Shown one piece after another: positions 36,604 to 48,370 of a DNA stretch of 64,000 nt. The stretch's first letter is position 1. Every line of letters starts with the position of its first letter. A program made the position numbers and the translations under genes. Under the pieces are notes generated by a model. It worked only from the letters and a program-made list of their open reading frames with translations, ran no database searches and was not told the origin of the DNA. This stretch comes from Urechis unicinctus (taxonomy: Eukaryota; Annelida; Polychaeta; Xenopneusta; Urechidae). The stretch is taken from the NCBI GenBank assembly GCA_034190875.2, contig CM067357.1, positions 22,700,520-22,764,519 on the forward strand. The letters run 5' to 3'.

Positions 36604-37275
36604 CATCAGCAATAGTTTGCATGGGATGATTTTTAAGCAATTGTTTTAATTTAAATGTCAGAATCTTTGTTGTTTTTCTTGAAATGGGTTGAAAATAATA
36701 ATATCAGCAAGTTTCGAAACACAGAATAGTCAATAATATCAAATAACGATCTTCACACAATCGGGCACTGCATTGCAACAATGGTATTTATGGATGGTGC
36801 CGCACAGCAAACAAAGACGCTTATATCAATATCGATATAATTGGATAACATCTAATTTGCTGAATAGTATGGTAATTGATAACCCGTATTTGCAGTAGTT
36901 ATGATAATGTTTTTTCGCTGTTTGTGACATATCATTTGATTCGTGAAACATGTGTCTCATACTCATATCACCAATACATAACCCTTGGCACCTCATTAAT
37001 GCTTCTGCAAAGACGTACTTTGCGTGAGATTTGTGTCTTTGTTTCATAAGTTGTTCGGCTAGGCAGATGCATTAAAATGTTAAAGCGTTTATGATACATA
37101 TTAGTGCAGCAATAAAATCGCCATTATCAAATCCAGGAATCATTCATGATGGATGCGTCACATCCAAACGACAAGCCGTCTTATGTGTAATCGCATAAGC
37201 GCTCAATATTAACGCCACCTTAACCTGGGCTGGGGGAGATTTTTCGGTATAACACGCTTAAAGGCTTGATGACCA
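36480..37275 (+). repeat. Internal direct repeat, first copy
   Basis: Matches 37276-37960 in order, with about two thirds of bases equal by eye. Shared landmarks are GGCAGGCATGTTGAAGGACA against GGCGGGCATCACTTCAGCAT, AATAATATCAGCAAGTTTCG against AATAATGTGAGCAAGTTGCG, TTATATCAATATCGATATAA against TTACATCAATAGCGATATAA, and GCAGCAATAAAAT. Unit 1 keeps the equivalent of the first copy (15880-16640) and part of the second (16640-16828). The repeat is older than the unit 1/unit 2 duplication. Confidence 0.75.
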
Positions 37276-37960
37276 ATTTGATGATGCGTTCTGTCTTGAG
37301 GTAAGGCGTCCATGATGGCGGGCATCACTTCAGCATTAAATATCAAAGCTTGTCGTAATCTTTCGAGATGCCTGAAATAACTTCAATAATCATTTGTTTG
37401 GGATTCTCATGATAAAGGCTCCAACTGAACTGTCAACCAATTTTTATGCATTTAAAATAATAATGTGAGCAAGTTGCGACAACAAAATAGCCAATAAAAT
37501 CGAGCTTCGAACATTGCACAATTTGGCGCCGTTTTGGAACAAGCACACTTATGGACAGTGGTGAACACTCAACAAAGATCCTTACATCAATAGCGATATA
37601 ATTGGACGGAAAAGTATGCTTCTTGCTGACCCGTTTTCACTCGAGTACTTACGGTTACTTCTGCAACAACGCATTTGCGTGCTATTTGTATCTCTGTTTA
37701 TATCCTGCGAAATTAGGAGAAGCATTCATAAGCGTTCCGGCTCTGAAGCTGCATATAAGTGATAAAGCGTTTTTATGACCAACTATTGCAGCAATAAAAT
37801 TGGCATTATCTAATCAAGAATTATTGTTTATGAATAATTTACCTCACACCGACCAGTCGTTCTAAGTGGAACCACATTAGCAAGCTCATGTTATATCGAA
37901 GCGAAGATTGGGTCAAACGTCGCAGCGCTCAATGTTAATGTCTCTGTAACCTGGTGGGGC
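37276..37960 (+). repeat. Internal direct repeat, second copy
   Basis: Diverged partner of 36480-37275. Its end (GTAACCTGGTGGGGCTGGAG) flows into the start of unit 3, and the corresponding place in the first copy reads CTTAACCTGGGCTGGGGGAG, so the start of unit 3 may be a continuation of the same small repeat. Confidence 0.7.
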
Positions 37961-38950
37961 TGGAGGAGGGACAATTTGATAAACCACACTATAGGCACAC
38001 TAACGATCAGGTTATATCAACTCGGGGTCAGCCGCAATATATAGGGCCATGGTTTTCTAGAAATATACAGGTGTGTTGAACTCCAGCACTGAAATATATG
38101 ACGTCAATGTCCCATCACAAGTAGACGTTTAATACTATATAGAACAATTTGTTTGCATCATCAATAAGTCACCGTTTATCCGTGTCAGTCACTTAGCTTC
38201 AAAACCACGCAGATGCATAGGTATTATTTTCTTTTGTTCCCCACATAGGCATAGCAAAACACATGGTATTTTTCATGTCTCAAACAATGAGCATCAACAA
38301 TAACAGTGCTGCTATCAGTAAGTGGCCAATAGATATGCTTTGTGTTAAATTATGGGTTTATTGGCGTTCGGCCGTTACTCTGGTGTAAAATTTGAGAGAT
38401 AGAGTGCACATGGAAATCTAATTGCAGGGTTTTGCAGGAGGCCCTATGTCAAATGCTTTTATCGATTCTACACTTTATTTTTGGTGCTTATTATAACAAT
38501 CCACAATTTGATTGCAATAATGCCAGTGAGGTCATGCAATAACTACGCATCACTCTGAAATCTACCCCTGCTCGTTAAACCATAGTTCGACACTTGAGCA
38601 GGATTTGTTCTGAAAATTCGACAAATCATTATTGCGTCTTCGTAATTTTCCATGCATTATTGATGCTTTTGGCAACCGATAATGTTTCGCTACTGTTTGT
38701 TATGATTAACATCACATCACTGCAGAATACGTTTAGCTGCTATCGGCACAATAAACGAAAGTCCCAAAACTTTATTCATTTATTTTACCGATTTTGCATT
38801 TAATCTAACAGCTGCGTCATACACCACCATTGCATTATGACCAACCATTGCAATATTACATTCTGCCATTCATTACCAGCTCTTTGTTCAAGTCAATGCA
38901 CCTTGTTTATTTAATTCAACCTGCATGCGCTGTAATAGCATCGCGTTTAT
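37954..38950 (+). repeat. Start of unit 3 (diverged copy of 1-990)
   Basis: Matches 1-990 nearly end to end, with more substitutions than unit 1 against unit 2. It includes the frame 38594-38803, the shortened copy of 622-909. Homology stops near 38950 and resumes with 1025 at 42976. Confidence 0.88.
38594..38803 (+). pseudogene. Possible exon relic, copy 3 of 622-909
   Basis: Seventy codons open, ending in TAA where copies 1 and 2 have GAA. A 6 nt deletion keeps phase. The central stretch LATDNVSLLFVM and ITSLQNTFSCYRHNK are conserved. Confidence 0.27.
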
Positions 38951-41292
38951 AAGCAATTGATGGACGTTATAACATAATGGTCGAACCGCCGATACAAGGT
39001 CATATTTACTATTCCGACTATTGGAAACATATTTGACAAATTGCAGCATTTATAGTTTTAAAGAGGAGGACTACAGCTAAAATGAATATGCAATGATCTT
39101 GTTCGAAGGTGGAACGTTACAGTGGCATTTTATATGATTTGTGTTTTTTAATCATTACTTTTGGCTGAGCGTTCTCATACACGTGGCACAAGCACTCGCA
39201 TTACTTCAAATGAAGTTTTTGCTAGACAAATTTAGACTGTAACACATCGAGTATAGGATGTTATATTTATGATTATGTTGCCATAAAACAATTTGGAATT
39301 GAGTTACTAATCTTAAGCGTAGTAATAACCAGGTCGTCTGCGGCTAAGTTGGCCCAGCAGACGGTTTCCTGAGGTACACATGCTGTGTAGGGAAAATGAT
39401 ATTAACAATGAAAAAGAGAGGGCGTAAATGTTTTGAAACGCGTCCATCATTTGATATAATGTAATCTATATGCAGATTGTTATATAAGACCTACCAGCAT
39501 AGAGGCGGATTTTCTTTACAAATAGGTGTCAAAATGAGAATATTAACTGGGTACCCAAACCGGCCCGACATTGATTGACAGTAGAGAAGATAAGGCAACA
39601 GAACACATCCTTTCCACCTCGCAATAATTCTTTAAAATATATGTTGATGTGTATTTGCGTAGTGCACAACCAAATATAGAAGGTAAGGGTTTATTGAATA
39701 TTATATTTAGCTTACTAACGAATATTTTCGGTCAACATCACGTGTGTTTCCGTTATCACATTACTAAATGAATGTCTTGTGGTACTGATACCGGGCGGAC
39801 GTGCTAATATAACATGAAGTCGTGGGACATCACAGAGTGCATATTCGATGAGAGTATTCTAAAAAACTATTATGATTGATTATGGTCGATTATTACTCTT
39901 TCTCTCTCTCGTTCTCCTTTATTTGATCAATACAGTATACATATATGAATACGGATGATCAAGATCATGGTTTGACAAGTGAAGGGTATAGTGTGAATAT
40001 GGACTGCACCAATCGCAAGTTCTACTGGCAACTATAACTCTTTAGCTGCTGCAAAACACCATGTTCAATAATTCTATTTTAACCATATCTTCCACAGCCC
40101 AAGCACAATATTATATTGAGCGAACAGCAGAATGGAATTGACCGTTTCATTTACATGCAGCAAACGCTTATCAACGACGCTACATGCTATACTGCAATAC
40201 GTTAACAGTTGCTAAAACCATGATATGTGTTTGTTTGAATACAGAGAGATCATCAATAAGTTATCCCTGCCACATAACTATGCACTCTCGATATTACACC
40301 CAGAAGTATTAAAACGTGTCTTGATAACGTAAAGTTTGATAAAACGCGTTATTTGCTGAAACAAGGACACCCAGCCCTTAAATACCCTCGATGTCGTGTA
40401 TTACTAATATCAATGATAGTTTTGAAATCACATATTTGAATAATTAATGCATAAAAATAAATATTTTGTGTTAATTGCGAGTTGCATCGTAGATATAGAG
40501 GTTTTATTCAGCCTATATAAACGATGACGACGTTGATAAATAAGTGCAAATGTAATATAACAATGCAAACTATTTTTGTCTTATATAGTTATGATATGTT
40601 ACACGATAAAAGGCATAATCTTGATATTATTCCCATTTTCAAAGTCACAACATTTTGCTATATCCCACTGAGTAATGTGTGGCTAAAAGTTTAAAGGTGC
40701 TCAAAACATTATCTGATCAATAACCAGTCGGTGCGCTATAATATAATGTTGAAATCCATGTATGATTGGAAATATTAAGAGGTTGCCTATCATTTGACAT
40801 GTTTCGTCAAATTCTCACCCACCTGACATAAAACTAAAAGCACCCCTCTGATCAGAAAATGTACATGTCTTGTTGCCCAATCATTCAGAGGTCTTATCCG
40901 CTGGTAATGGTTGTAAAAAAATGGTAATTTAGGTGTATTTAAGACACAATGGTCCTGTGTATTTGACATGCGGGATAACTATAAAGCGTATTTTGAGAGG
41001 TCCATGAACTGAGTTAAATGGAATGTCACACGACAAAAAGAAATCTAACGCAAACCATGCAATCATGTCATTAGATGAGTTAAAGGATGTAAGTATTGCC
41101 ATCAAGGACATTTTCGTAGCAACTTTACCCGTATGCGTCCCACTATAGGAGATAAGTACGCTTAAAGTTGCTTTGATTGGCGGTATCCAAAGGTACCGCT
41201 TGATTTAATACAAATGCTTAGGGGTGCTTTTGGCATTAGCATCCTCGTAAAATTCTCTAGATACCATCAAAGTGTCAAGTACCTGATGCAGT

Positions 41293-41655
41293 TCAACCAC
41301 CATGAAGGTAATCGATAGATATTCGTTTTGCGAATACTGAATTATTAGCATTCGTATTCTCTTCGCTGTGCAACAAATCAATATGCAGCCAAGCCCCCTC
41401 ATATAGTATATTTGTTCGGCATGTTCTGTTTAGAGAATATAATAACCATATGCTAGGAGATACAGCACACAACATCACGTCGTATCTCCATGAATTGACA
41501 AGGCCATTTACATCAGCACAGTAACATAGGGTATCAATAATCAACGATGGTTGGTAATCGGTTGTCACCATCAAACAGCAATGGCGCCAAACAAAACCTT
41601 CCACCTGCCTCGTTTCACCCGATGACGCAGTACACAAACAATTGCTATAATGCAA
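41293..41655 (-). CDS. Uncharacterised minus-strand block, 120 codons
   Basis: The first codon is TTG, and a TGA lies two codons upstream. ATTATAG inside the first codons could be an acceptor, giving an exon that starts NCLCTASSGETRQVEGFVW. It ends KRISIDYLHGG. It is Cys-rich in the first half. A second frame on the same strand (41205-41402) overlaps its end. It lies downstream, in minus-strand order, of the signal-like frame at 42414-42665. No family is recognised. Frames of this length are expected about once or twice by chance in such a window. Confidence 0.22.
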   Translation of the reverse strand: MHYSNCLCTASSGETRQVEGFVWRHCCLMVTTDYQPSLIIDTLCYCADVNGLVNSWRYDVMLCAVSPSIWLLYSLNRTCRTNILYEGAWLHIDLLHSEENTNANNSVFAKRISIDYLHGG

Positions 41656-42413
41656 ATGTCACGATGCTGGCCATACAACTGCTATTATCACCCTTGGTGA
41701 GGTAGGGATATATTATATCAATATACGACACATGCGCTAATGTGTTTACTGAAGTGGTGAAACATTCATGCGAAATATTCATAATAGTTCATTACTATAG
41801 CTGATTTCATTTAATGTTTGATTTGATTTCGTGGGTGCACTGTACCACTCATGTACACCAAATTATGCAGCATATGTCAGGTAACTATTAGGTCCCTAAA
41901 TCACGTATGTTTACCTGTATCAAGGAATGGTTGGCTTATGAACTCGGCATGAGCTTCCTCAGAAAACATGAAAAGGTGACCACGCTGAAGCACGCCTGTT
42001 TCGTAGGCGATACAAAAGCCATCCTCATCATCAATACGAATGCATGTTAATACCGATTCGACAAGTATTTAGCACAAAGCATCTGTTCTCCTATCTGTTG
42101 GTTAAATTGGATAATCTACGCTACCGTTTGAACATCTCCCTTGCATATAAAACATCGCAAGCTATGTGAATGATAGAGAATGCGTCAGTTACACACAATA
42201 CGCAACTCACAGTCCATCAATGTAAATATTTATTAGTTCTTTTACAATATGGATTTTTGCCAATCGCTGCTGTCCACGGGTTATTGGGCCGTTGATCAGT
42301 CTATTGTTCCATCTGTTCATAAATAGTTTTCGTTTGCTACAATTATTACAAGCGAGCAGTAAGCAATTTTCCCGCCTTGCCGCTGTCTTTTTCGGTATCA
42401 GTTTCTATCGCAA

Positions 42414-42665
42414 TTAGATCACTCGTTGTGAATTAACATCCGTCACACACATGTATTGAATGCGGTTTTCTTTTGCTGCCCGAATTATGCTTTCCTTAAC
42501 TTGACAATGTTCCGTTTGGCATTCATGGCGTGGGAATGAGTTCATGTTTGGTTGTTGAGGATATATTGTTGATTCGGCTTTAACTATCCATGCTACTTTT
42601 TTTAAAATTATAATTGACAATAATAACGCCCCAAAAAAGCCACGATAGTACAGTGAAGGAAACAT
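42414..42665 (-). CDS. Minus-strand ORF with signal-anchor-like start, 83 codons
   Basis: ATG-initiated. Residues 1-32 (MFPSLYYRGFFGALLLSIII…) look like a signal peptide or anchor, followed by a hydrophilic part with HECQTEHCQVKESIIRAA and MCVTDVNSQRVI. It could be the first exon of a secreted or membrane protein, continued by 41293-41655, but I cannot fix the splice sites. Its first 12 bases and the AAAGTAG after the hydrophobic part resemble those of the 15474 frame. No family is recognised. Confidence 0.27.
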   Translation of the reverse strand: MFPSLYYRGFFGALLLSIIILKKVAWIVKAESTIYPQQPNMNSFPRHECQTEHCQVKESIIRAAKENRIQYMCVTDVNSQRVI

Positions 42666-44167
42666 TAATTCAACAAGCTATTGTCGGATATATAATGATA
42701 CGCTTCAGTGTGTAATTATTGAGCGCACTGTTTATTATGATAAACTGCGCTCATTCAATTGCCATCATTCCGATGTCCTATTCTTTGAAATGAGCGGAAC
42801 ATTTTGCGTGTGATTTCATCAAAGGTTGAGGAATATCTGTGGTATGGACATTAGAATAGTAAATAGCATATGTTCGTGCAAACTACACGAGCTGCCTACC
42901 CTCGGTTAATAGACGGATGTTTGCTGAATACTGCGACTAATGTAGAAACCGCAATTGAGAGGGCAGTGTCATTTAAGGGGCAGTAGGTATCATAGACATA
43001 TTGTTAGAAATGACATAGGCTACGTATGTCAGTGCCGAAGCAAATTCTCTTAAATGCAACAGTTCAGTTTTATTGGGACATCTAGCAGGGTTTGACAACG
43101 CTGACACTTTAGCAGCCACATCAATGGAATTATCTCCTGCGTTCACTTTGGCAAAAAAAGTATTATATTATATTTACATAATTACCGCCCATTACGATTG
43201 ACATAGATTATTTAATTTGGCAAATGTGGCTTAGTACCAACAATAAAACCGTGCTGACATTTACCAACGAATCCGAATTGATCCTGGGTATATAATGACC
43301 AATGTGAAAAGGTGAATTCCGGTTGCCAACTTGTCAAACAAACAATTTGTGAGCTCTGCAGCTATTTGCGCTTACCGAGTGAAGTCTATTGGCAATGGAT
43401 ACAAACAACAACTTAGTGAAAACAAATATTCGGAAATTGAGCTTGTAAACAAGTGAGCGGCCATTATATATCCTCAAATCTTCTGACACTGAAACACAGC
43501 ATAACCAAATTACGTCATGAAATTGCATATTAGTAATCAACAAACCATGACTGAGCCTGTGACTTTATGCCGCAAGACGACATTATCGGAAAATCGTTTG
43601 CATTGAATCGTGTAAGTATATGGACTTCTTTTGTCGTCAATTTAGGAGTTTGCTTGGTACGAGCAAATAAGTACTTGACCAGTTATGCCAGAATGTTAAC
43701 CTGCTGTTGCAGAACCCCCTCGTTCAGATAATGTAATCTCATTGGTGGTATTTACATGAATGCAGCGTTGTTTCACAAGCATAAGACCAAATGGTGTGAA
43801 CAGAAGAGCTCAAGAATACATGAATATTGCCCGTATATCGCAGTAATGGTAATTGGCGATATGTACTACGCATGCAATGCCTCCTAGTGCAACATCTTAC
43901 TATTAAATTAGTCATATCAAGTTGCAATTTAGTTGAGCAATGGGCTGATGTATAGAGGTCACCATCAACCCAGTGGACGGCATGAAGCCGAAAGCACGGT
44001 CGATGTATTTGGGGATTAATTCATGTGCAAAGCTTACTAATAGGATTTCTATCAGCATGAATGCCTCTGCAGTGTATTTATTGCATTATTATAGCGGCGT
44101 AAAGGTTGTATGCATCTCATGTGTAGAATAAACTGATTTATATGGAAATATTGTTGCTGCATTCTAT

Positions 44168-44281
<114 letters not shown>

Positions 44282-44599
44282 CACATTATGATTTAATAGC
44301 TAACATGATGAATACGACAGATACGCTTAATAGACCGCTAGCAGAGCATACATGCAAGATGTGTCAGCCGGAATACCATATTGCCGTTTTGTGACTGGTA
44401 CCTATGACCGTACATCGTTCGCATAATATAACTTATTCCTTAGATGTAATTACAGCTACGTGACATACCAAGAAAATAGAGTAAAGAGAGTTATTGTCCT
44501 GTGTGAAACTAATTTTTCATTTTATGGATATTTCGTACGTTGTTTTTTAATTTGTAATCAGGCGAAATAATCACTTTGGTGGTAAGCATAAATTGATGT

Positions 44600-45079
44600 T
44601 TGAAACAAAAGCTGCGTTATCTGAAGAAACAACATGCACTAATATTTATATATAATTCATCTTTATGTATGACACTGATCCAGATCAATTTAATCGCAAT
44701 TGCTATCATATCCGAACGACATCAATGTAAATTGATCGCAGATGTATGGGTGAATGGGAAATCCCCAATCACCAGCAAATATGCGCATGTAAATCGAAAA
44801 TTATAATAGGATTTAAAAACAAAATGACAGTCACTGCAAATGGTGTCAGATGATTACATCGAACAAAAAATAACAAAGAAGGCGACCATACGCAACATCA
44901 TCTCGTTAAAGAGTTGTAATTGTCCTGTAAGACTCTCAAGTGTCGCATTCGTTAAGGTGATCGACCCTTGTTTGCATGGAACAAAACTACCAATTACAGA
45001 TAACCCTGCTACAAATTTTGCAGGCGTAAATCAACATGTGCCTGTCATAACACAAGAGGAGAGAGATGCATACCTATAA
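44600..45079 (+). CDS. Two in-phase ORF blocks with a possible 42 nt intron
   Basis: Block 1 (44600-44788) and block 2 (44831-45079) are separated by 42 nt starting GTAAAT and ending GACAG, with only nine G or C. Removing them joins the frames in phase 0, giving about 146 codons to a TAA. Block 2 has a protein-like makeup: KKATIRNIISLKSCNCPVRL, then KVIDPCLHGTKLPITDNP and ending TQEERDAYL. Block 2 also has its own ATG at 44840. The whole lies inside DNA that units 1 and 2 lack. There is no confident start (block 1 opens with TTG after a TGA). No family is recognised. The intron is inference. Confidence 0.33.
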
Positions 45080-45335
45080 CTAAACTGACTAGACGTCCTA
45101 GCTGTTACAATAAAGACACATTCTAGATCACAAGGCTAACATCCGCTGTGTGTGTTTAAAAATTGCGTGGTCATTATCATTAGCTCACAAATAGACGGTG
45201 ACGTCCCATGTCTGAATTAAGACTATTATTGTATATTAATTCGTATGGATTAATTAACAGCCGCAGGAAGCACTGTGCTTACTTTCTTGCAGCTATGTTG
45301 TTCATCTCCATATGTCTATATTGCTAACGGAAAAG

Positions 45336-47219
45336 CATCGTTTAGTGCAGTACGATAATCTCACAAATATCTGGAGAAATTAGAACTGCACGTTATATTG
45401 GTGCTGTGTGGCGACGGCAATATGATATACTGTCTTTTGAGACTCGCATATCATAGCCACTTTCCTCATCTGAAGTTGGATGTATTTGACCCATTATCTT
45501 AATTATATTGTAGGGGCATTTCGTAGTACAGCTTTTGAAAAGCACAACGAAGTTATATTCCACCAAGGCAGGATCAATCTGCATTTGATCTCCATCCTTA
45601 AATCCACACAATGAAATGATTAATCATGGCGGTTTATTACATTTGCTCTGTTGTTATCATTGTTTGATACCGCATTAATATTCAATAGCAGAGCGATTTT
45701 CATAGTTCTGACGGAGACAACGGTTCTGACTTCGTATCGTCTACTGGGACCAAGGACATCGCCTACCGTGTATCACGCCAACAGTTGTCAAAATAGTGAT
45801 TTTCTCTTCCAGCTAAATTTTATTGATAAGGCACTTGTATCATAAAAATCAGACAAAATTACAAGTTGCCGGCACATCATACTTTCTTTTCGATTCTCTA
45901 TTGTATCATTAAGTTCACCGAATTTGCACACAATTTTATGTTACGCGCAGATATGAGGTATCCGTTGTTGTTATATGGAACTGATTTCGCAGCCGATATA
46001 CAGTGCCAACAGTCGCTGCACCCAAACCAACAGTTTGTAAGACTATGAATTCTCTCAGCAATTTATCATTCATGCCCCATTCCATGCATTAAACATAGGG
46101 TGGGGTTTCGTTAATGTTCAAAGTTTGCCCACCTCTCAAATGATATAAAACATCTTCGAAATGAATTGTGCCAAGAAATTCTAATTTTCGTCGCGGTTTT
46201 CGATGAATTTAACTCTTACGGGGGAGTTAAATTAAAGTGATAGAGATGTGCCACTGTAATAAACAATGCATACTATTTTCAAAATTTGCGTCTTGCATAG
46301 TGATTGTATGTTTCCTGTTAGAAGACATCATCTTGGTATAATCATTTCGTAGGATAAAGGATGTGTAATAGCCCAATGGGAGTTGTGTGGCTACCGTTTT
46401 CAAGTACGCTTTTAAACATACGTATTGTGAAACCAAATTAGGTTAAACAAACACCCATATTTGGTTAGAAGGTTATGAACTTTAAACGCGACAAATGTAT
46501 CAATTATCCGCAATTATCAAGTGGTTGATTCATAAACAGGTAGAATGCATTAGTTCTATAAAGTGCCATTCCATTAAAATAGTTTACAAGTATCGCAAAA
46601 CCACCAATTGTAATAAAACATACATTTCCAAACATAAACAAACAACCGCAACATATGACGATCAATCGGTGTGGCTGATGAGGGTGATGAGTTCATTGAT
46701 GGTCCGTACCAAAAGTGAGGCAGCTAACAATGTTTTCAACTTCTCTGCGTTTAATGATAGGATGTTATTTGAAGAAAGGAAATATGTCTCTACTATGGTA
46801 AAAAATGATGGAACAAACAAATGGAAATCCATTCAAATTTTTTATGTAAGTTTTCCTTCAATATAAATATGTTAGAGTGGCACAATTTCATAATATGTAG
46901 ACAGAAGTTAGCACATGACACGAACAGCTAATATATTGCCGAATTCGGGCGTATGCATTAATGAATAGGAGAATGGGGCATATTACACCTGCACTTATCA
47001 TATAATGCAATGGAAAAGGATGTGGTCTTTGGGGTCACAGCTATCGACGACTGACTGCGACTTGGAGGACAGTTTTCATGATGGACACGCCACATTTTGC
47101 TCTGAACTTTGGTAATCTTCACTTTTTCTGGGAAGTCATGGTACGTTTTTGACACACTCACCTTGTACTGCATCTACAAGCGAAATAGAAACAGCAATTG
47201 TATCTGATACATTAACTAA
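45336..47219. other. 1.9 kb block, unit 3 only
   Basis: Unmatched DNA between the equivalents of 2250 and 2262. It holds short plus-strand frames (45651-45845, 45866-46048) that I do not trust alone, and the exon-like block at 46495-46845. The rest shows nothing recognisable. Confidence 0.7.
46495..46845 (+). CDS. ORF ending at a perfect GTAAGT donor (117 codons)
   Basis: It begins at an ATG preceded in frame by TAA three codons earlier and is open for exactly 117 codons to GTAAGT at 46846, a phase-0 donor; reading through it adds only six codons before a stop. The N-terminal half is Lys/Ser/His-rich; the C-terminal half reads MSSLMVRTKSEAANNVFNF, then FEERKYVSTMVKNDGTNKW. This would make a first coding exon. 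There is no second copy in the window and no family is recognised. Confidence 0.3.
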
Positions 47220-48370
47220 ACAAAGATATAGTTTGTAGCTTCCAAAACAATTGAAGTTTGATAAACTGCTTTATAAACATCCAATGCAAAGCGTAAATAT
47301 ATGATGCTTGGCGTAAAACTTCTCGATCACAATTTGTCAATCCTGCAGCTCGGATATTATTGACAGCACATTTGTAATATCACCCTTGATTCACTGCAAA
47401 TCCTTGTGGCGTATGCAATGTAGACGTGGCAAAATAAATATGCCAATATTGCATAACAAATCATCGCAGAAACAGATGGTCGTCTTTCTTAAAAATCACA
47501 ATGGACGATAATAAACGTTTGACAAGGCTAATGTACCACATTAATAAATTGATAGCTTTTTTATCCAAAGCGTCTTGTGTCAAGAAGAGTAAAGTAAAAG
47601 CAATCACATTTTGATCACTCAGCTTTAAACTCACGTTTTTATTGACAGGCAAACATTAACGGCCAGCCACCGTAAGGATTTATAATGTCAACCGGATTCA
47701 AAAGTTGGAATTGACGATCATCCAGGAAGCGTTATTAAGGTGTGCGAACTGTAAGACAGTACGCTTTTATAGTAAATAGTCAGGCTATAGTTTACCGCAT
47801 CGAACCCTCAATCGCAAACATTAAGCAAAAATATAATGACAGATAGATTAAATCTCTAAACATGGCGGCGGCATCCCCTTAATATTTCATGCCATTAAAT
47901 AACAAATGGGGCAGAAGCTACAATCCGTTTACATACACTAACATTATAAAGAGCATTTATTTCAATAACTTAATCGCTTTTGTTTTCTTTCGTCCTGTTG
48001 CAGCGTAGCGACTAACTATCGAAATAATAATAACAAAAAAACATTGACTAAGCTTAATTTTTTCAACACATAAGAAAGCATAAAATTAATAAAAGCTGAT
48101 AGTACACATGATTTTCCGTGTGGGATGTATATGCTAGACACATGCCGCGTACACTACGGTCACTTTTGACGAGCATGGTAGTTATTTTGTAACAACGGCT
48201 CAACCACATACGGCAAAGGGTGATTGACTGGTGTTCGTGATCCACAAGAAATCAAACCTACCGACTGACAACCCTAGCCATTGTATCCTTGAATGCTTCC
48301 CACCCTCCTACCTTTGATCTTAACAAACCAATCGAATTGCTCCAAAATAAGCTTAATGAAATCTTACTCG

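Larger units (their letters stand above)
28657..37475 (+). repeat. Segment B, copy 2
   Basis: Direct copy of 8301-16828 that starts sharply at TTTGTAATCC. It lacks the equivalents of 8622-9757 and 14397-15718 and carries extra DNA at 30912-30969 and 31843-34749. The stretch 30070-31842 is matched DNA without a supported gene. Confidence 0.92.
38951..42975. other. 4.0 kb block, unit 3 only
   Basis: It has no counterpart in units 1 and 2, where 990 and 1025 are contiguous. The first 2.2 kb shows no candidate gene, only a TCTCTCTCTC run near 39900. The minus strand carries the frames at 42414-42665 and 41293-41655. No mobile-element signature is seen. Confidence 0.75.
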
